Positions 5,187-8,012 of a DNA stretch of 8,012 nucleotides are shown one piece after another. Origin of the DNA: Bacteroidales bacterium UBA1216 (lineage in GTDB: Bacteria > Bacteroidota > Bacteroidia > Bacteroidales > Paludibacteraceae); NCBI GenBank assembly GCA_002309255.1, contig DBXI01000017.1:8608-16619 (forward strand), written 5' to 3'. The translations under genes were made by a program, and so were the position numbers. Position 1 is the first letter of the stretch; each line of letters starts with the position of its first letter. The notes beneath the pieces were generated by a model. The model had not been told where the DNA came from and did not search any database. It saw nothing but the letters and a program-made list of their open reading frames with translations.

Positions 5187-6551
5187 ATGTCCAAACGCCG
5201 CGCACCCCTTAAAGCTGATGAGCTGGGTACGGAATCTATCCGTAGCCTGCTGATCAAGTATGCTTTGCCCGGTATCATAGCTATGACCGCCAGTTCGCTA
5301 TACAACATGGTGGACTCGATCTTCATCGGTCACGGCTGCGGTGCGTTGGCACTGTCGGGCTTGACGGTGGCCAAGCCGTTCATGGATATCTGCGTGGCGT
5401 TCGGCACACTGGTGGGCGTGGGCGCAAGCACGCTGGTGGCTATCAAGTTAGGCGAAAAGGACTACAACACCGCCGGGCGGATCCTCGGTAACGTTATCCT
5501 GCTGAATGGAATATTAGGCGCGCTGGTGATGGCGGTGGGTTTGATATGGATGGATCCCATCTTGTATGCGTTCGGTGCAAGCGAGGCAACAATCAGTTAC
5601 GCACGCGATTACATGGAGATCATCCTGATAGGTAACATCCTGACGCATATCTACTTCGGTCTGAATAGTATGCTGCGCTCGATGGGACATCCGCGGGTGT
5701 CGATGGTAGCGACGATCGTAGCCGTGTTCATCAATATAGTACTCGATCCGATCTTTATCTTCGGATTGGATATGGGTGTGCGTGGTGCGGCTATCGCCAC
5801 GCTTATCTCGCAGGCTTTGGCTGTAGTATGGCAGATGACGATCTTCCTCAACCCCAAGGAGATCATCCACTTCCACAAGGGAATCTGGCGGCTGGATACG
5901 GCTATCACCAAGCGCTCGCTGTCTATCGGTCTGTCGCCGTTCCTGATGAATATAGCGCACTGCTTTGTCATCATCATCCTCAACAACCAGTTCAAGGCGT
6001 TTGGCGGCGACATGGCGCTGGCGTCGTACGGCGTGATCAATCGATTCGTGTTCGTGTTTGCGATGATCGTGATGGGGCTGAACCAAGGCATGCAACCTAT
6101 CGTGGGCTATAACTACGGTGCGCGGCAGTACGACCGCATGCTGCGTGCGTTTGAGCTGACAGCCATCTGTGCGACAATAGTTATGGGCTGCGTGTTCCTG
6201 CTTGGTGAGTTCGTGCCGCGATGGATGGTGCTGCTGTTCACGCACGACCAGGATCTGCTGACGCAGACGATCAGTCCGATGCGCATCGTAGTGAGCTCGA
6301 TGCTACTGGTCGGTTTCCAGATGGTGGCGGGTAACTTCTTCACCTCAATAGGCATGGCGGGTAAGTCGATCTTCCTGAGTCTGACGCGTCAGGTGTTGTT
6401 CCTTATCCCACTGGCGCTGGTGCTGCCCATGTTGGTCAGCGATCCTATACAGGGCGTTTGGTGGAGTATACCGATGAGCGACACATTGTCCGCACTTGTA
6501 GCTGCTGCAATGATCTTCACTCAGGTGCGTAAGTTCCGTATTGCTAAATGA
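5187..6551 (+). CDS. MATE-family multidrug/cation exporter (MepA-like)
   Basis: MATE transporters sit in the inner membrane and export cationic drugs or metabolites using a Na+ or H+ gradient. The 454-residue length and strongly hydrophobic, roughly 12-segment pattern fit two MatE halves (about 20-180 and 240-410). Typical family stretches are ALPGIIAMTASSLYNMVDSI near the N-terminus, GLNSMLRSMGHPR, LNQGMQPIVGYNYGA at the start of the second-half core, and GNFFTSIGMAGKS. The N-terminal wording, with LGTESIRSLLIKYALPG, is like MepA-type members of Bacteroidota. Substrate cannot be told from sequence. The 39-bp gap after mrp holds no consensus promoter and no clear Shine-Dalgarno sequence, so read-through from upstream is likely. 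Its stop overlaps the next gene's ATG by 4 bp. Confidence 0.93.
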   Translation: MSKRRAPLKADELGTESIRSLLIKYALPGIIAMTASSLYNMVDSIFIGHGCGALALSGLTVAKPFMDICVAFGTLVGVGASTLVAIKLGEKDYNTAGRILGNVILLNGILGALVMAVGLIWMDPILYAFGASEATISYARDYMEIILIGNILTHIYFGLNSMLRSMGHPRVSMVATIVAVFINIVLDPIFIFGLDMGVRGAAIATLISQALAVVWQMTIFLNPKEIIHFHKGIWRLDTAITKRSLSIGLSPFLMNIAHCFVIIILNNQFKAFGGDMALASYGVINRFVFVFAMIVMGLNQGMQPIVGYNYGARQYDRMLRAFELTAICATIVMGCVFLLGEFVPRWMVLLFTHDQDLLTQTISPMRIVVSSMLLVGFQMVAGNFFTSIGMAGKSIFLSLTRQVLFLIPLALVLPMLVSDPIQGVWWSIPMSDTLSALVAAAMIFTQVRKFRIAK

Positions 6552-7222
6552 TTCGTTTTATGAAACGACAACTGATACTTATCTCTCTTACTCTGCTGTC
6601 ACTGATAGCATCAGCCCGTCCGCAGACGCGCAGTGTGGTGATTGACACCGTTTGTCAAGCCCCGATCATGCGCATGTTGCATGTGGTGGATAGTTTCTAT
6701 TACCAGTTTCAGGCCTGTCCTGATAGTCTCTTTTACTGGGCGTATCTGGGTTTGGATGATCCTAATCCTGAGGCACAAAAAACCAAAGAGAGCCGTGAGG
6801 CTATTCAGCTTCGCTACAACGAACGCGTATATGACCCGATAAACGAGATCGGTGATGTAGGATTGGATATCTACGTGCTTGGTGTGCGTTGGTGGAAAGA
6901 CCAGCACCTGGTAACCCAGCACTTATTCACCGCCTCTCAACCGCATAACATATTGGTTTCCAGATTGGAGGCCAAGTATTCGGGAACGATCTTAGAGTCG
7001 GGGAACATGGTAGTCTGCATGGCTCCCATCAGCTACAATCAGACACGCATCCACTACGAGTTCAGCCTTACCTTTGGACGCGTATTGTCGGCATTCATAT
7101 CTGACAAAACATGGCAAAACGCCATCGAGTGGCGTTTTGAAACCATATTGGAAAACCTTGTGGAGTGCGCAGAGACCGGCACTGTTCAGCCTAAGTTTCG
7201 CGGTCCGAAGAAGAGCAACTGA
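6548..7222 (+). CDS. Unknown exported protein, translationally coupled to the MATE gene
   Basis: I do not recognise this 224-residue protein. Residues 1-23 look like a Sec signal peptide: basic start (MIRFMKR), hydrophobic core (LILISLTLLSLI) and an ASA cleavage site before RPQ. The mature part would be periplasmic or secreted; there is no lipobox. It has four cysteines (36, 57, 157, 207), so disulfides are possible. Visible stretches are VVDSFYYQFQACPDSLFYWA (46-65), a charged linker at 70-100, GLDIYVLGVRWWKDQHLV and a basic end (PKFRGPKKSN). The ATG overlaps the MATE stop as ATGA, suggesting coupled translation; an in-frame ATG at 6560 (MKRQLIL) is an alternative that still leaves a full signal peptide. 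It is the last gene of the operon. No function is proposed. Confidence 0.75.
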   Translation: MIRFMKRQLILISLTLLSLIASARPQTRSVVIDTVCQAPIMRMLHVVDSFYYQFQACPDSLFYWAYLGLDDPNPEAQKTKESREAIQLRYNERVYDPINEIGDVGLDIYVLGVRWWKDQHLVTQHLFTASQPHNILVSRLEAKYSGTILESGNMVVCMAPISYNQTRIHYEFSLTFGRVLSAFISDKTWQNAIEWRFETILENLVECAETGTVQPKFRGPKKSN

Positions 7223-7230
7223 TCTGCTCT
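7212..7230. terminator. Possible bidirectional terminator hairpin between convergent genes
   Basis: AGAGCA (7212-7217) pairs with TGCTCT (7225-7230) around a 7-nt loop that contains the stop of the upstream gene. The 14-bp space to the plsC stop leaves no room for another structure. No strong T-run follows on either strand, so the call is weak; it is offered because the two operons must end somewhere close to here. Confidence 0.3.
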
Positions 7231-7236
7231 GCCTAT

Positions 7237-7950
7237 TTAGTTCATTCCATTTATAACAGCCTCTCTGAGTTGTTCGATAGCCGTTGGCACATCCTCGTCA
7301 GCCAGAGTGCTGATGTCAATAGGCTTGCCTACGTGCATATGTACAGGGTGGTAGTTGGCGAAGAACTCGTGTCGGTTCATCACCTCGTAGCAGCCGGTGA
7401 GCGATATAGGTACGATAGGTAGTTTCAAATCCAGAGCGATCTGCAGTGCTCCGCGCTTGAAACGGCCTACTTGTCCGTCGTTGGTGCGGGTACCTTCTGG
7501 GAAGATCACGGTGCATACTCCATCGTGCAGCACCTGTTCAGCTGCCTTGAGTGACTGCATGGCAGCCGCCGTATTGCCGCGCTTGACATAGATATGTCCT
7601 GCTGCTTTGCAGGCTGTGCCTACGAACGGCACCTTGCGCAGCTCGGCTTTCATCAGCCACTTGAAGATCACAGGCAGCCAACCGTAGATAAGGAACACAT
7701 CGGACATTGACTGATGGTTGGCTACGAACACGTAGGATGTGTGGCTGTCGATGTTCTCCAACCCTGTCACGCTCACGGGCAGGAAGAGCAGGCGGAAGAA
7801 CGAGCGCGACCAGAAGGCCTGTATGCCATGCAACCACCAACTATTGCGCCAGTGCTGGAAGATGATTGTGGTGATGGCGGTAAAGATGGTGATCAGCGCA
7901 AAGATAGGTAGTGCGATCAGGTACTGATAGATGCGGTAGATGTACTTCAT
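7237..7950 (-). CDS. plsC: 1-acyl-sn-glycerol-3-phosphate acyltransferase (PlsC family)
   Basis: PlsC adds the second fatty acyl chain to lysophosphatidate, making phosphatidate, the precursor of membrane phospholipids; it works at the inner membrane. The 237-residue protein starts with a hydrophobic anchor (about 8-32) and shows the four acyltransferase motifs: NHQSMSD (78-84, catalytic His79 and Asp84), VKRGN (122-126), FPEGTR (150-155) and VPISL (180-184). The length is normal. The start is set by an ATGA overlap with the end of the upstream minus-strand gene, which implies translational coupling; no Shine-Dalgarno sequence is seen. It converges on the plus-strand operon with only 14 bp between stop codons. 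A related acyltransferase of other specificity cannot be excluded. Confidence 0.93.
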   Translation of the reverse strand: MKYIYRIYQYLIALPIFALITIFTAITTIIFQHWRNSWWLHGIQAFWSRSFFRLLFLPVSVTGLENIDSHTSYVFVANHQSMSDVFLIYGWLPVIFKWLMKAELRKVPFVGTACKAAGHIYVKRGNTAAAMQSLKAAEQVLHDGVCTVIFPEGTRTNDGQVGRFKRGALQIALDLKLPIVPISLTGCYEVMNRHEFFANYHPVHMHVGKPIDISTLADEDVPTAIEQLREAVINGMN

Positions 7951-8012
7951 ACAGTATATTTAAACATAAATCCACGGTATAGCGCACAGATGCGTCGTAT
8001 CTCGTCCCAGTT
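7947..8012 (-). CDS. C-terminal end of an unidentified gene upstream of plsC
   Basis: The minus strand from the window edge is open for 21 codons, ending in ALYRGFMFKYTV and a TGA that overlaps the plsC ATG by 4 bp (ATGA). The overlap and the lack of any promoter-like spacing before plsC suggest a real upstream gene in the same operon. The fragment is too short to assign to a family. Confidence 0.55.
   Translation of the reverse strand, partial: NWDEIRRICALYRGFMFKYTV

Noticed and set aside
5514..6245. 243-codon minus-strand open frame inside the MATE gene
   Set aside because: Its composition (rich in His, Arg, Gln and Asp) is that of an antisense shadow of a hydrophobic coding sequence, and the MATE reading is certain.

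Overview
The window looks like a piece of a Bacteroidales (phylum Bacteroidota) chromosome, probably from an uncultured or little-known lineage. Three things point there: a GldH-family lipoprotein, a RicT/PSP1 protein and delta-prime subunit of the type found together in this phylum, and two promoters that match the Bacteroides consensus exactly (TTTG at -33, TAnnTTTG at -7, 20-nt spacer). Most genes lack a clear Shine-Dalgarno sequence, which also fits. The genus cannot be told from this sequence. No rRNA, tRNA, CRISPR array, insertion sequence or prophage is visible.

Layout: the left end holds the first 73 codons of rpsP (ribosomal protein S16) on the minus strand, with a leader of about 115 nt that can form two hairpins. 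A 227-bp AT-rich divergent region carries back-to-back promoters. To its right run seven plus-strand genes that look like one operon: holB (clamp-loader delta-prime), ricT, gldH, trmB (tRNA m7G46 methyltransferase), mrp (Fe-S carrier-type P-loop ATPase), a MATE exporter and an unknown exported protein. Gaps are 39 bp or less, and the last two genes overlap by 4 bp. A convergent minus-strand pair follows after only 14 bp: plsC (lysophosphatidate acyltransferase) and the last 21 codons of an upstream gene that overlaps plsC by 4 bp.

Most genes are housekeeping: replication, tRNA modification, Fe-S or RNA regulation, envelope lipoprotein and phospholipid synthesis. The unusual layer is a set of short, degenerate 7-bp tandem repeats of two kinds. 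An AAAAGTG/AAAGGTG type lies at the ends of holB, gldH and trmB. It supplies or adjoins their stop codons, puts stops in all three frames, and in one case supplies the Shine-Dalgarno sequence of the next gene. A CAGATGT type lies in frame inside trmB and adds about 15 residues. The first type carries stops in every forward frame, and the second carries none. These repeats are the best candidates for something undescribed here.
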